Below, in pieces: positions 7,747 to 17,040 of a stretch of 64,000 bases of DNA. The translations under genes and the position numbers were made by a program. The notes beneath the pieces are model-generated. The model worked only from the letters and a program-made list of their open reading frames with translations. It had not been told where the DNA came from and ran no database searches. Location: contig JAEWNN010000013.1 in assembly GCA_023457035.1 (NCBI GenBank), positions 1 through 64,000 of the forward strand. Direction: 5' to 3'. Source of the stretch: Verrucomicrobiota bacterium (GTDB lineage: Bacteria; Verrucomicrobiota; Verrucomicrobiia; Opitutales; Opitutaceae). Each line of letters begins with the position of its first letter. The stretch's first letter is position 1.

Positions 7747-10320
7747 TCAACTCGACGAGGCGAGTTTGCGGGCGAGCGTGTCGGCCAGAAGCTTTTCCTC
7801 CGGGAGCGCGTCGCCGGCGGAGAAGCCGGCGAGGTACTTGCGGGCATTGTCGATCTCGCCGGCCGCATCGTGGAGCAGTGCGAGCACCAGCGAGAGGTCG
7901 ATCTCGGGGGACATCCGAACTGCGGGGTTGCCGAGGATTTGGAGGCCGGCGCGGGCCTGGCCCTGTCGCCAGAGGGAGAGGGCCAAGGCGCGCGCGGCGA
8001 AAAGGTCGGAGGGGTTCTGGTCGAAGGCCGCCTTGGCCGCGACGTGCGCCTCGGTGGTGTTGATGCCGGCGAGGAGGCTGTAGTAGGCGAACCGGGCGCG
8101 GTTGCCCGTCGTGGCGTTGGTGGCGCGGTTGGCCGCTTCGTAGACGCGGGCCAGATCGGTGGTGCGGTGGAGGCGGGCGTAGTAGCCGGCGACTTCGTCC
8201 AGTGCGGCTTGGTCGGCGGAGTCGCGTTGGAGGATGCGGGCGAGCAGGTCCATCCGCTCCTCCTCCCAGTTCCACGTGCCGGCGAGCGTGGCGAGCACGC
8301 GTTGCAGGTCCGGGCGGGTGCCGACGGAATTGATGGCCATGCGCCAAGTGTTGCGGGAGTCGCCGAGGCGGTCGAGGCGTCGCTGGGCGTAGGCGAGAAG
8401 GGCGAGGCGAAGGAAGTCGCGATTCTCCCAGGGCGCGGAGCCGAGCTCCTTCGCCAGCGCCTGAAAGTCGTCGCTGGCATAGAGGGAGTCGGCGAGCTCC
8501 ATCGGGAGCGAGGGGGTGGCGCGCAGGGTTTCGGGGAGCAGGGCCAGCAGGCTCTTGGCGGCGGTAGCCTGGCGGCGGGAGGCGACCGTCTCGGTGATGG
8601 CGGAGGTCCGGGCGGTGCTGGCGCGGTGGCGGTCGATTGCCGTGCGGGTGTCGGTGGCGATGCGCTTCTCCTCCGGGAGCAGCCGGCGGTCGTCGACTGT
8701 GGCGAGGAGGACGTCGGCCTCCTCGTGGCTGCCGTTGGCGGCGAGCACGGCGGCCTGGATGACGAGGCGTTCGGGCTGCCAGAATTGGAGGGAGTCGAAT
8801 GCGGCGAGCAGGGCGCGGGCCTGGTCGGGGTGGCCGGAGCGCAGCAACGCGAGGGCGTGGGTGGTGGCGTAGTAGGGGTTCTTGGGATCGGCGGTGTAGA
8901 TCTCGCGGGCGAGCGCCGCGGCCCGGGCGGTGTTGGCGCCGAGGAGCAGGGCAGTGTAGGCGTAGTTGTTCTTGGCCACCGCGTCGCCCGGGCCGGCCTC
9001 GAGCAGGCGGGCGAAGAGGCGGTTGAGGTTGGCGGTGTTGCCCTGGGCGCGCTCGTAGGCGAAGAGCTGGCGCTGCACCTTGGGGTCGGAGGGGGTCTGT
9101 TGGAAGAGGCGCCAGAGCACCTCGATGCGCTGCTCGACCCAGCCCCAGCGGGTGGTGTGGGCGAGGAGGCGCTCGAGGCGGGCGGGGCTGGTGCCGGCCT
9201 GGGTGAGGGAGAGTCGCCAGGTCTCGCCGAAGGCGGCGAGGTTGCCGCGCTCGCGTTGGGCGATCGCGATCATCACGAGGCGCTCGAAATCGAAGTCCTT
9301 CCATTGGCGGTCCTTGAGGGAGGACTCGACCTCGGCCCACTCGCGCAGGGTGATCCGCGCCTCGGCCAGCGCGAACTGGACAAGCACTGCCTCCGACGTC
9401 GGTGCCGGGATGGCGGACAGCCACGCCTTGGCCTCGGCTGCCTTGTCAGTCGAAATTAGATACTGGCCGACGCGGGCGATGTCGGCCGGGTCGTTGCCGG
9501 CGAGCGCCTGGAGCTGCTGGACGGCGGCGGGGAAGTTGTCGGGCTCGTAGCGGCGCACCGCCTCGGCCAGGACGACAACCTGGGCGACGGTGAGGGCCGG
9601 CTCCCGCCGGAGCAGGGCGAGCAGCTCCCCGACCTCGCCCTCCTGCTTGTGTTGCATCGTGTCGGTGAGGAGCAGGGTGAGGGCGCGGGCGCGTAGCGCG
9701 GGGTCCCCGGCGAGGGTGCGGATCTCGGCCCGCACCTCGGCGCGGTGGTCGGCGGGGGCCTCGGCGAGACGGATCTGCGCCAGCTCGAGGCGGGCGGCGC
9801 GGTTGTCGGGCCGCAGCTCGCAGAGGGTGATGAGGTGGAACTTGGCCTGGATGAAGTCGCCATTGCGCAGGCACACTTGGGCGGCGAGCTCGTGGAACTC
9901 GGCGGAGTCGCGGGCCTCGGCCCCGGCCTGGTCGACGGCGCGGGTGGCGACGGCGTCGGCGCGCAGGACGAGTGCCCGGCGCAGCAGCCGCAGCCGGTTC
10001 TCGAGGGTCGGATCGAGGGTGAGCAGGCGCTGGAGATAGAAGAGCGCGTTGGGGTCGTCGCGTTTCTCGGCGATCTCGGCGGCAAGCCGCCAGCTGGAGA
10101 CGTTCTGCTGGTTGGCGGCGAGGTTCTTGCGGACGAAGAGCAGCGCATTCTCGAGGTCGCCCTGGTCGAGGAGGGTGCGGGCGCTGCGCTCGAAACTGGC
10201 GGCCCGGTACTGCTTGTAGCGCGGCCAGGCGACCTTCTTGGCGAACAGGTATCCACCGCCCAAGACGATCGGGAGGGCGACCGCGAGGGAAACGAGGAGG
10301 GTTTTCTTCGTCAGTTTCAT
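7747..10320 (-). CDS. Large TPR-repeat protein of the exopolysaccharide locus
   Basis: 857-residue protein with an N-terminal signal-anchor (residues 6-27, TLLVSLAVALPIVLGGGYLF) followed almost entirely by alpha-helical TPR-like repeats, for example LLDQGDLENALLFVRKNL and LLRSGHPDQARALL. It is probably anchored in the inner membrane with its repeats in the periplasm, acting as a scaffold. PrsT-like TPR proteins are standard companions of exosortase/PEP-CTERM polysaccharide loci, which fits its position about 600 bp upstream of the EPS operon on the same strand. The N-terminal repeats are better conserved in appearance than the centre. Exact partner and function are unknown. Confidence 0.8.
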   Translation of the reverse strand: MKLTKKTLLVSLAVALPIVLGGGYLFAKKVAWPRYKQYRAASFERSARTLLDQGDLENALLFVRKNLAANQQNVSSWRLAAEIAEKRDDPNALFYLQRLLTLDPTLENRLRLLRRALVLRADAVATRAVDQAGAEARDSAEFHELAAQVCLRNGDFIQAKFHLITLCELRPDNRAARLELAQIRLAEAPADHRAEVRAEIRTLAGDPALRARALTLLLTDTMQHKQEGEVGELLALLRREPALTVAQVVVLAEAVRRYEPDNFPAAVQQLQALAGNDPADIARVGQYLISTDKAAEAKAWLSAIPAPTSEAVLVQFALAEARITLREWAEVESSLKDRQWKDFDFERLVMIAIAQRERGNLAAFGETWRLSLTQAGTSPARLERLLAHTTRWGWVEQRIEVLWRLFQQTPSDPKVQRQLFAYERAQGNTANLNRLFARLLEAGPGDAVAKNNYAYTALLLGANTARAAALAREIYTADPKNPYYATTHALALLRSGHPDQARALLAAFDSLQFWQPERLVIQAAVLAANGSHEEADVLLATVDDRRLLPEEKRIATDTRTAIDRHRASTARTSAITETVASRRQATAAKSLLALLPETLRATPSLPMELADSLYASDDFQALAKELGSAPWENRDFLRLALLAYAQRRLDRLGDSRNTWRMAINSVGTRPDLQRVLATLAGTWNWEEERMDLLARILQRDSADQAALDEVAGYYARLHRTTDLARVYEAANRATNATTGNRARFAYYSLLAGINTTEAHVAAKAAFDQNPSDLFAARALALSLWRQGQARAGLQILGNPAVRMSPEIDLSLVLALLHDAAGEIDNARKYLAGFSAGDALPEEKLLADTLARKLASSS

Positions 10321-10526
10321 CGGAGGGAGGCGGCGACTGGAATGCCCCGGGCGGGGGAGGAACGGAGGCCAACGGGCTGCGCGCGGATGGGCGGGGCCCG
10401 GGCCGGCGCGGGATCAGGGAGAGCGTTGGCGGGAGCGGGGGGAAGTCAAGGGGCGGCGCCTAGGGGTTTCCCGGATACGAGGGCGCGGCGGGCCGGCTCG
10501 TTGACGCCGGCGCGCGCGCCGCCAAC

Positions 10527-11801
10527 ATGGCGCGCACAACGATGCGCATCATCATCTGGGGAATCAATTATGCGCCGGAGCCGACGGGCATCGCGCCGTT
10601 CAACACCGGGCTGGCCGAGTGGCTGGCGTGGCGCGGCCACGAGGTCGAGATGGTGACGACGTTCCCGTACTACCCGGAGTGGCGCAAACGCCGGGAGGAT
10701 CGCTGGTGCGGGTACCGGACCGAGCGGACGACGGGGGTCGCGGTGCGGCGCTGTTGGCACTACGTGCCGCGGCGGGTGACGGCGGCACGCCGCATCGTGC
10801 ACGAGGCGAGTTTCCTGGCGACGTCGCTGCTGCGGATGGTGTTGCTGCGCCCGCCGGATGTCCTGGTGGTGGTGTCGCCGCCGTTGGCGGCGGGCGTGCC
10901 GGCGTGGGTGGTGTCCCGGCTGTGGCGACGCCCGTTCGTCTTCCATGTGCAGGACCTGCAGCCGGACGCCGCGGTGGGGCTGGGGATGTTGCGACCGGGG
11001 CGGTTCACGCGGCTGCTTTATGCGCTGGAGCGCCTTGCCTACCGCAAGGCCGCGGCGGTGTCGGGGATCTCGGACGGGATGTTGGCGGCGTTCCAAGCGA
11101 AGGGCGTGGAGGAGGGGCGGCGGGTGTTCTTCCCGAACTGGGTGGCGGATACGCTGCCGGGGGGGGCGACGGCGCCGGAGCGGGCGGCCGCCCGCCGGGC
11201 GTTTGCGGCGCGGCACGGCACGCCGCCGGAGGCGTTCCTGCTGGTGTACTCGGGCAACATCGGGATGAAGCAGGGGCTGGGTGTGCTGGTAGAGGCGGCC
11301 GCAGCGCAGCCGGCAAACGGACCGGTGCCGTGTTGGATCGTGGCCGGGGACGGCGCGGGCAAGGCGGCGCTGGTGGAGGCGGCGGCCCGGCAGGCGACTG
11401 GCGCGATGCGGTTCCTGCCGCTCCAGCCCGAGGAGACGTTCGCGGAGATGCTGATCGCCGCGGACGCCTGCGTGATCACCCAGCAGAAGGGCTCCGGGCA
11501 GTTCTTCTTTCCGAGCAAGCTGCTCACGGCGCTGGGGCGGGCGAAGCCGGTGCTCGCGGTGGCCGACCGCGGGAGCGAGCTGGCGCGGGCGGTCGAGGAG
11601 GGCGGATTCGGCCTCGTGGCCGAGCCCGACGATCCGGCGGGGGTGGCGCGCGCGGCGGCGGCGATGGCGACCGCCGGTGAGGGCCAGCTCACGGAGTGGG
11701 GCCGCAACGGGCTGGCGTGGGTCGGCCGGTTCCGGCAGTCGACGGTGCTCGGGGCGTTCGAGGCCGGGCTGGAGCGGATCGCGCGTGCGGGCCGCCACTG
11801 A
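10527..11801 (+). CDS. WcaI-family glycosyltransferase (GT4)
   Basis: 424-residue GT-B glycosyltransferase. The N-terminus IIWGINYAPEPTGIAPFN is the hallmark of WcaI-like colanic acid enzymes, followed by HEVEMVTTFPYYPEW. The C-terminal nucleotide-sugar site is visible (YSGNIGMKQGL, then the FFPSKLLTALGRAKPVLA loop). It would transfer a sugar to a lipid-linked exopolysaccharide precursor at the inner membrane. It is divergent from the TPR gene and faces away from the minus-strand EPS operon, so it is probably a separate unit of the same pathway. ATG 10542 is an equally possible start. Confidence 0.88.
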   Translation: MARTTMRIIIWGINYAPEPTGIAPFNTGLAEWLAWRGHEVEMVTTFPYYPEWRKRREDRWCGYRTERTTGVAVRRCWHYVPRRVTAARRIVHEASFLATSLLRMVLLRPPDVLVVVSPPLAAGVPAWVVSRLWRRPFVFHVQDLQPDAAVGLGMLRPGRFTRLLYALERLAYRKAAAVSGISDGMLAAFQAKGVEEGRRVFFPNWVADTLPGGATAPERAAARRAFAARHGTPPEAFLLVYSGNIGMKQGLGVLVEAAAAQPANGPVPCWIVAGDGAGKAALVEAAARQATGAMRFLPLQPEETFAEMLIAADACVITQQKGSGQFFFPSKLLTALGRAKPVLAVADRGSELARAVEEGGFGLVAEPDDPAGVARAAAAMATAGEGQLTEWGRNGLAWVGRFRQSTVLGAFEAGLERIARAGRH

Positions 11802-11843
11802 AATCCCGGACGTGGGGCCGGTTTGTCCGGAGTGTGCCGGCAG

Positions 11844-12251
11844 CTAATCCTGTGGTGCGGCGGCGGAGACTGATGCCTCCGGTGCCGGCGGGGCGACCGG
11901 TGTTCTGCGCTCGGAGGCGACCGCGCCGGCGGTGAGGCGGAAGGGCTGGATGAACTTCGCCGGTGTGGGCATGCCGTAGCTGCGGGCAGGTGCGTACCGC
12001 CATTGGCGGACCGCCGCCAGGCAGGCCTCGCCGAAATCGGCCCGGGAGGCGGACTTCACTTCGGCACGAGTCACGAAACCGTAGGCGTTGGTTTCGACCA
12101 GCAGATCCGCGGCGGCGGAGGTGCCGAACTGTTCCACGGTGAAACGGGGCAGCTTGGCCCGGTAGGGTGCCGGCGGATCGACAGGCACGCCGGCCAGCGC
12201 GGTCGTGGTGCAGGCGAGGACCAGCAGGGCGAAATGGAGGGCCGAAGTCAT
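11844..12251 (-). CDS. Small secreted TonB C-terminal-like protein
   Basis: 135 residues with a signal peptide (LHFALLVLACTTTALAG). The central part resembles a TonB C-terminal domain: VETNAYGFVTRAEVKSAS followed by ACLAAVRQWRYAPARSYG, the usual W-x-Y/F-x-P segment. There is no transmembrane anchor beyond the signal sequence and no Pro-rich spacer, so it is not a full energy transducer; such short proteins occur as periplasmic relatives of unknown role. The tail is Pro/Ala-rich. It ends 42 bp from the convergent glycosyltransferase gene. Confidence 0.7.
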   Translation of the reverse strand: MTSALHFALLVLACTTTALAGVPVDPPAPYRAKLPRFTVEQFGTSAAADLLVETNAYGFVTRAEVKSASRADFGEACLAAVRQWRYAPARSYGMPTPAKFIQPFRLTAGAVASERRTPVAPPAPEASVSAAAPQD

Positions 12252-12334
12252 GGCGGACGGTGACAGCTCCGCCTACAACGGCCCTCCGGGGCGGTAACTT
12301 GAGCGCCGATTGCGGGGCCGGCGCTGCGGCCCGG

Positions 12335-13375
12335 TCAAAGAGTCGGCCAAGGTTCGATGACGTGCTCGTACCCTTCGCCGACCTTGCGGACATGGCCGAG
12401 CGCCGGGAAGGGCATGTGCGCGCCGAACAGGCGGGTGCGGTCGGCGGCGGCGCGGTCGAGCAGGCGGCGGCGCGTTGCGCTGCCGAGGTCGGGCTGCACG
12501 TCGAACGCGATCGGCACGTCGGGATGGGCGAAGGAGATCGCGTGATGGTGCAGTGTGTCCACGAAGTGGAGCAACTGGGTGTTCCCCGAAGAGAATTGGA
12601 GCGCGATGTGGCCGGGGGTGTGGCCCGGGGCGTCGATGATCTCGAGCCCGTCGATCAACCGGTCGCCGGGAACGATGAACTGCCACCGGGAGCGGAGCGC
12701 GTTGAGGTATTCCTGCGCGCGGGCGATGGCCCCGGCGCGGGCCTCCGCCGGGACGCCGGAGGTGGAGAGGTCGGGGGCGGAACCGGTCCAGAACTCGAAC
12801 TCCCGGCGGTGGATGAAATGCCGGGCGCGGGCGAAGACCGGGGCCTTCGTATCCGGGTCGAGGAGTCCGCCGAAGTGGTCCCCGTGGGCGTGGGTGAGGA
12901 TGACGGCGGTGATCTGCTCGGGCTGCACCCCGATGGCGGCGAGCCGTTGGCGGAGTTTGCCGTTGGTCGGGCCGTGGAGCGGACCGCAGCCGGTGTCGAC
13001 GAGGACGAGTTCGGCGCCCATGCGCACGAGCAGGACGTTGATGGGGATCGAGAACCGGTCGGCAGGCAGGAACGCGGTGGCGAGCGCGGCGGTGAGTTGC
13101 GCGCGGTCGGCCTTCGGCCAGGGCGCCTGGTCGAGCGGTCCGCCGAAGCCGCCGTCGTCGAGGGCGACGGCGTCGAAGTCGCCGATCTTGAAGCGGCAGT
13201 AGCCGGGCTGTTCGCCGGCGAGATCGGGAAGCGCGGTGGGGCCGGAGCTCGCCTCCGGGGCCGGCGCTGCGGCGGCGGAGCGGGTGGCGAAGGAGGGCAG
13301 AAGGGCGGCGGCGCCGGCGAGCCCGAGGTAGCGCAGGGCGTCGCGGCGGGAGAGGGAGGAGGTGTTCGGGTGCAT
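12335..13375 (-). CDS. Tat-exported MBL-fold hydrolase, methyl-parathion-hydrolase-like
   Basis: 346 residues. The N-terminus carries a twin-arginine signal (SLSRRDALRYLGLAGAAALL), so a folded metalloenzyme is exported. The metallo-beta-lactamase core shows LVDTGCG, the metal-binding LTHAHGDHFGG motif, and DAPGHTPGHIALQ. Sequence style (RFKIGDFDAVALDDG near the start) is that of the MBL subgroup containing methyl parathion hydrolase and lactonase-like enzymes. The natural substrate cannot be told from sequence. It appears to be a single-gene unit between the TonB-like gene and the peptidase gene. Confidence 0.82.
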   Translation of the reverse strand: MHPNTSSLSRRDALRYLGLAGAAALLPSFATRSAAAAPAPEASSGPTALPDLAGEQPGYCRFKIGDFDAVALDDGGFGGPLDQAPWPKADRAQLTAALATAFLPADRFSIPINVLLVRMGAELVLVDTGCGPLHGPTNGKLRQRLAAIGVQPEQITAVILTHAHGDHFGGLLDPDTKAPVFARARHFIHRREFEFWTGSAPDLSTSGVPAEARAGAIARAQEYLNALRSRWQFIVPGDRLIDGLEIIDAPGHTPGHIALQFSSGNTQLLHFVDTLHHHAISFAHPDVPIAFDVQPDLGSATRRRLLDRAAADRTRLFGAHMPFPALGHVRKVGEGYEHVIEPWPTL

Positions 13376-13461
13376 CGTGGATGGGATCGGCGGAGGTTTG
13401 GCGGAACGGGCGGATTCGCAACCGCACCGGCTTCAACGGCACATCCGGCGAGGCCACTGGA

Positions 13462-13956
13462 CTACGGCTGGCCCAGTCCGTCGTGCCATCTCCAATGCCA
13501 TGGCTCGTAGGCGACGTCGTGCGGGTTGCCGCGGGGATAGGAAAGCGCGAAACCGAAACCGATCGCGTGGCGGTCGAGCCAACGGAAGGCGGCCGTGGCC
13601 TCGAACTCCTCGACGAGGCATGGACAATCGGGTGTGGCGATGTCGATGGCGGTGCCGGTGTGGTGTTCGCTGAATCCGGGGTAGGCGCTGACCTTGAGTA
13701 TCTGCTCCCAGGATAGTCCGCGCCGGAGTTTGCCCGCCACGATCTCCTCCTGCCGTGCGATACTCCGAAAGGCGGATACCACCCATAGCGTGACCCCCGC
13801 GGCGGCAGCGGCGGCCTGCATGGATTGCCAAGCCCGTGCGGTGTTCGGCTCGAGCCATGCCTCGCGGCCGAGTTGATCGGGCCCGATCGAGGTCAGTGTG
13901 GTGGCCTCGGCGAACACAGGTGTTCGGCCCCGGTATTGAGGCGGCGGTTCGAGCAT
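13462..13956 (-). CDS. VanY-type D-alanyl-D-alanine carboxypeptidase
   Basis: Peptidoglycan-trimming zinc peptidase of the VanY family, 164 residues. Signature segments are visible: VVSAFRSIARQEEIVAGK, SEHHTGTAIDIATPD (zinc ligands His and Asp) and EPWHWRWH (third ligand His). No signal peptide is evident, which is unusual for a periplasmic enzyme. I chose ATG 13956 because AGGA lies eight bases upstream; a TTG at 13986 overlapping the upstream stop is the alternative. It directly follows the secreted protein gene at 13983-14720 and is probably co-transcribed with it. Confidence 0.85.
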   Translation of the reverse strand: MLEPPPQYRGRTPVFAEATTLTSIGPDQLGREAWLEPNTARAWQSMQAAAAAAGVTLWVVSAFRSIARQEEIVAGKLRRGLSWEQILKVSAYPGFSEHHTGTAIDIATPDCPCLVEEFEATAAFRWLDRHAIGFGFALSYPRGNPHDVAYEPWHWRWHDGLGQP

Positions 13957-13982
13957 GGGCGGAGTCCTGCCGGCCCGGCTGC

Positions 13983-14720
13983 TCAATCCTCCGCGGGAGT
14001 CTGCGACGACGCGGCGGCGGCGGGGGCGGCGACGGCGTCCTGGCCGAAGCGCAGCGCCGCGAGCACGGTGATGAGGCGGTCGAAAAGCACCTGGTCCTCC
14101 TCGGCCGTCGTAAGCGCGGTGTCCGTGGTGCGGGTGATCCGTTCCGCCAGTTCGACGGCGAGGACGAAGATCCGGCCTTCGCGGACGAAGACGAAATGCC
14201 CGCGTTTCGCGACGAGGGCCGGTGCCGTGGGCGCATGCGGGGTGGCCGGAGGGAAGACGGAGCCGCCCGGCAGGAGGGTGAAAGCCACCATCGCACCGCC
14301 GAAGATGTCGGGCAGGAAACGGGCGCTCTCGATCGTGGAGCCGGGAAACTCGCGGACGTAGTCGCGCAGGATGTTGTCGCGGAAAAAGGCGATCAGGTAG
14401 TCTTTCGGCGGCGTGGTCTCAAACTCCCAGCGTGCCACCGGGGGCATGGGGAAGGCGGCGATCGTGAGCAGGGTGGCGACCTTGTCCTTGAAGACGACGA
14501 TTTCGCCGTTGTCCATGATGGTGGCGTTGTCGCCGTGAAGGACAGGAACCGGGACTGAATACGCCTCGCCGGGCGCGATGTAGCGGTCGCCCTCGATCCG
14601 GCCGAGGAGCTTCGGTACCGCGGCGGGCGCCGCCTCTTCGAGCGGGGCGGGGGAGGGCTTCGCGGCGAGGGCGGTGCCGACGATCAGCAGGGCGGAGAGG
14701 GCACGAAGGAGAATCGTCAT
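13983..14720 (-). CDS. Secreted protein of unknown function
   Basis: 245 residues from ATG 14720, which begins a clear signal peptide (MTILLRALSALLIVGTALAA). The mature part holds no motif I recognise; it has segments such as KDYLIAFFRDNILRDYV and EGRIFVLAVELAERI and a low-complexity Ala/Ser/Pro tail. It sits upstream of the VanY-like carboxypeptidase on the same strand, which hints at an envelope role but proves nothing. Unknown. Confidence 0.65.
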   Translation of the reverse strand: MTILLRALSALLIVGTALAAKPSPAPLEEAAPAAVPKLLGRIEGDRYIAPGEAYSVPVPVLHGDNATIMDNGEIVVFKDKVATLLTIAAFPMPPVARWEFETTPPKDYLIAFFRDNILRDYVREFPGSTIESARFLPDIFGGAMVAFTLLPGGSVFPPATPHAPTAPALVAKRGHFVFVREGRIFVLAVELAERITRTTDTALTTAEEDQVLFDRLITVLAALRFGQDAVAAPAAAASSQTPAED

Positions 14721-14823
14721 CGGGTCGGACGGTGTGTGCGGAACGGCGGTGCGAGGCAAGGATGGAGCCGGTTTCGACCGCGGGCCCGGTGCGGGGTTTC
14801 ATCCGGCGCGCCGATCGTTCGCC

Positions 14824-15993
14824 TCACAGCGGCAGGCGAAAACGGAAGGTGGTGCCCGCTCCGGGAGCGGAGTCGAACGACACCCGCCCGCCGAGGAGAC
14901 GTTCGCCGATGAGCTTCATCGAGAATGTGCCGAGACCGCGGCCGAACGTGCCCTTGGTGCTGAAGTTGCGCTGGAAGATGCGCAAGGCGACCTCCGGCGG
15001 GATCGGGGTCTGGTTCCAGACGGCGAAGTCGATGCCGCCGGGGCCGGGGTCGCACTGAATCTGTATCTCTCCGCCGACTGGGGTCGCCTCCAGCGCGTTG
15101 ATCGCCATGTTGCCGAGCACGCGTAGCAGGAGTGTGGCGTCGGAGACGAACTCGAAGTCCTCGGCGGTGAACCGGAACACGGTGCGCTTGCCGGTGGAGG
15201 AGGGATGGTGGACGAGCACGTCGCGCAGTTCGGCGCCGAGGGTGCCGAGGCGCAGCGGGCGGGCGGCGGCGCGGAGCTCCGCGTGGTTGGCGGAGGCGAG
15301 TTTGCGCTGGAGGTCGATCTCGCGCACGACGCGCCGGACGAGGCGATGGACTTCGACGGCGTCGGTGGCTTGGCTGGTTCGGGTGTCGGCGATCAGCATC
15401 TCGCTCGCCCCCAGCAGGCTGGCGAGCGTGTTGGCGAGGTCGTGCTGGAAGGCGCGCTCGATCAGGGCCGCCTGTTGCTGTTGCGTGATGTCCTCGATGA
15501 AGAGCAGGAGCAGTTGGCGATCCTCGATGGCGAACGGGGTTACGCGAACGCGCAGGAAAAGGTCGGACGGAACACCCGCATGCGTGACTTCGAGACAGCA
15601 GATTCGCTCGGCGGTCTGCCGGTGTTCGAGCGCCGCGACTTGGGCGATGGCTGCGCCGCAGGTGCGGCAGAACCGGCTGGTGCCGCATCCGCCCGCCATC
15701 TCCTCGGAGTGGGGACAGGCGAGCGCCTCGCCCAGGCGTAACCCGAGCACTGTTTCCGCCGACCCGAGGCCAAGGAAGGCGAGCAGGCGCTCGTTGAGTG
15801 CGAGGATTTGGCGGTGCTCGTTGAGCACGGCCAGCAAGGAGCCGGTGGCGATCAGGAGGGTGTCGAGCAGCGGGTGCCCGCCGACGGCGCGCAGCTCCTC
15901 CTGTAGATGGGTGTCATCGAGCCGCTCGGCGGGGGCGAAGTGGGTGCCGGCAGGTTTTGTTGGGGCTGGTGGAGGCGGGAAGTCGAGGGGCAT
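14824..15993 (-). CDS. PAS-domain sensor histidine kinase with Cys cluster
   Basis: Cytoplasmic sensor kinase, 389 residues. A PAS-like domain occupies residues about 45-170 and carries a four-cysteine cluster (C93, C103, C109, C112; CX9CX5CX2C) plus a CC pair near 132. The phospho-acceptor box is QHDLANTLASLLG with H184. The ATPase domain has an N box (GNMAINALEAT), a G box (GRGLGTFSMKLIGE) and the closing GAGTTFRFRLPL. No transmembrane segment is seen, so it senses an internal signal; the cysteines could bind a metal or report redox state (inference). No response regulator is adjacent. ATG 15993 is chosen because longer frames enter the ksgA gene. Confidence 0.85.
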   Translation of the reverse strand: MPLDFPPPPAPTKPAGTHFAPAERLDDTHLQEELRAVGGHPLLDTLLIATGSLLAVLNEHRQILALNERLLAFLGLGSAETVLGLRLGEALACPHSEEMAGGCGTSRFCRTCGAAIAQVAALEHRQTAERICCLEVTHAGVPSDLFLRVRVTPFAIEDRQLLLLFIEDITQQQQAALIERAFQHDLANTLASLLGASEMLIADTRTSQATDAVEVHRLVRRVVREIDLQRKLASANHAELRAAARPLRLGTLGAELRDVLVHHPSSTGKRTVFRFTAEDFEFVSDATLLLRVLGNMAINALEATPVGGEIQIQCDPGPGGIDFAVWNQTPIPPEVALRIFQRNFSTKGTFGRGLGTFSMKLIGERLLGGRVSFDSAPGAGTTFRFRLPL

Positions 15994-16096
15994 GGGACAC
16001 GCCGGGGTTGGGCGGGGGGCGCGGAGGCGGCAGAACCGTATCCACACTATTCTCGCCACGCAAATTCTGAACACGGAGGCCCGCGGGCATGGGCGG

Positions 16097-16933
16097 CTAG
16101 TGCGCCTGCGGCAGGCGGTCGAGTTGTTGCCAGAGGGCGGTGGGGATCTGCTCGGGGCGGGCCTGGAGATCGAGGCCGGCGGCGGCGAGCGTGGCGCCCC
16201 AGGGTTCGACCGCGGCGGGGGCGTGGCGGCGCAGGAGGGTACCGATCTGTTTGCGGCGCTGCTGGAAACAGGCGCGGATGAGCTGGCGTGTGGCGTCGCG
16301 GAAGAGGAACGGCTCGGGGCGGCGCTGGAGGTTGAGCAGGTAGGAGTCGATGTCGGGCGCGGGGTAGAAACAGTTGCGGCTGACGGCGTGGCCCGGGGCA
16401 GCCGCGAAGGCGGACTGGAGGAAGATGGAGATGGCGCCGAAGCTCTTCGTGCCCGGGGCGGCGAGGAAACGGTCGGCGGCCTCGCGTTGGACCATGAGCA
16501 CGGTGCGCTCGGGCAGCGGGCGGGAAAGCACGCCGTCGAACCACGGGGTAGAAATGGCGTAGGGGAGATTCGCGACGATTTTGAAGTCGCCGAGCGCGGT
16601 ATCGTAGCCGGCGAGTGGATGCTCGACGGCGTCGCCATGGAGCAGGTGCAGCCGGCCGGCGGCCACGGGCACGACGGTGGCCGCGAGGTGGGCGTGGAGG
16701 CGCGGGTCGAACTCGACGGCCCAGACCTCGGCGCCCGCGGCGAGCAGTTCGCTGGTGAGCGTGCCGAGGCCGGGGCCGATCTCGACGACCCGGTCGCCAG
16801 GACGCACGGCGGCGAGTTCGAGGGATTTGCGCACGATGTTGCCGTCGATGAGGAAGTTCTGCCCGAGCTGGCGGTTGGGCCGGTGGCCGAGTTGTTCGAG
16901 CAGGGCGCGGGTGGCGGACGGGGAGAGCGGCAT
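16097..16933 (-). CDS. rsmA: 16S rRNA dimethyladenosine transferase KsgA/RsmA
   Basis: Dimethylates the two adjacent adenosines in the 3' terminal hairpin of 16S rRNA during small-subunit assembly. The 278-residue protein has the N-terminal RQLGQNFLID segment, the SAM-binding motif VVEIGPGLG (49-57), the acidic end of strand two (AVEFD), and the catalytic NLPY motif (122-125). Length is typical of the family. ATG 16933 gives the expected short N-terminus. It follows the pseudopilin gene on the same strand but is separated from it by a strong terminator, so it needs its own promoter. Confidence 0.95.
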   Translation of the reverse strand: MPLSPSATRALLEQLGHRPNRQLGQNFLIDGNIVRKSLELAAVRPGDRVVEIGPGLGTLTSELLAAGAEVWAVEFDPRLHAHLAATVVPVAAGRLHLLHGDAVEHPLAGYDTALGDFKIVANLPYAISTPWFDGVLSRPLPERTVLMVQREAADRFLAAPGTKSFGAISIFLQSAFAAAPGHAVSRNCFYPAPDIDSYLLNLQRRPEPFLFRDATRQLIRACFQQRRKQIGTLLRRHAPAAVEPWGATLAAAGLDLQARPEQIPTALWQQLDRLPQAH

Positions 16934-16974
16934 TCGGGTGCGAAGGTAGGTGGCGCGGCGTGGGGGCGGCGAAA

Positions 16975-17010
16975 CGAAAAAGGGCCTCCGCCGATGGGTG
17001 GCGGAGGCCC
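16975..17010 (-). terminator. Intrinsic terminator after the pseudopilin gene
   Basis: Perfect 11-bp stem GGGCCTCCGCC/GGCGGAGGCCC with a 7-nt loop, followed on the minus strand by a T-rich tract (TTTTTCGTTTC). It lies 31 bp after the stop of the gene at 17041. Confidence 0.9.
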
Positions 17011-17040
17011 TTCGCGGGGGCTGGTTCGTGGGGAAGGTTG

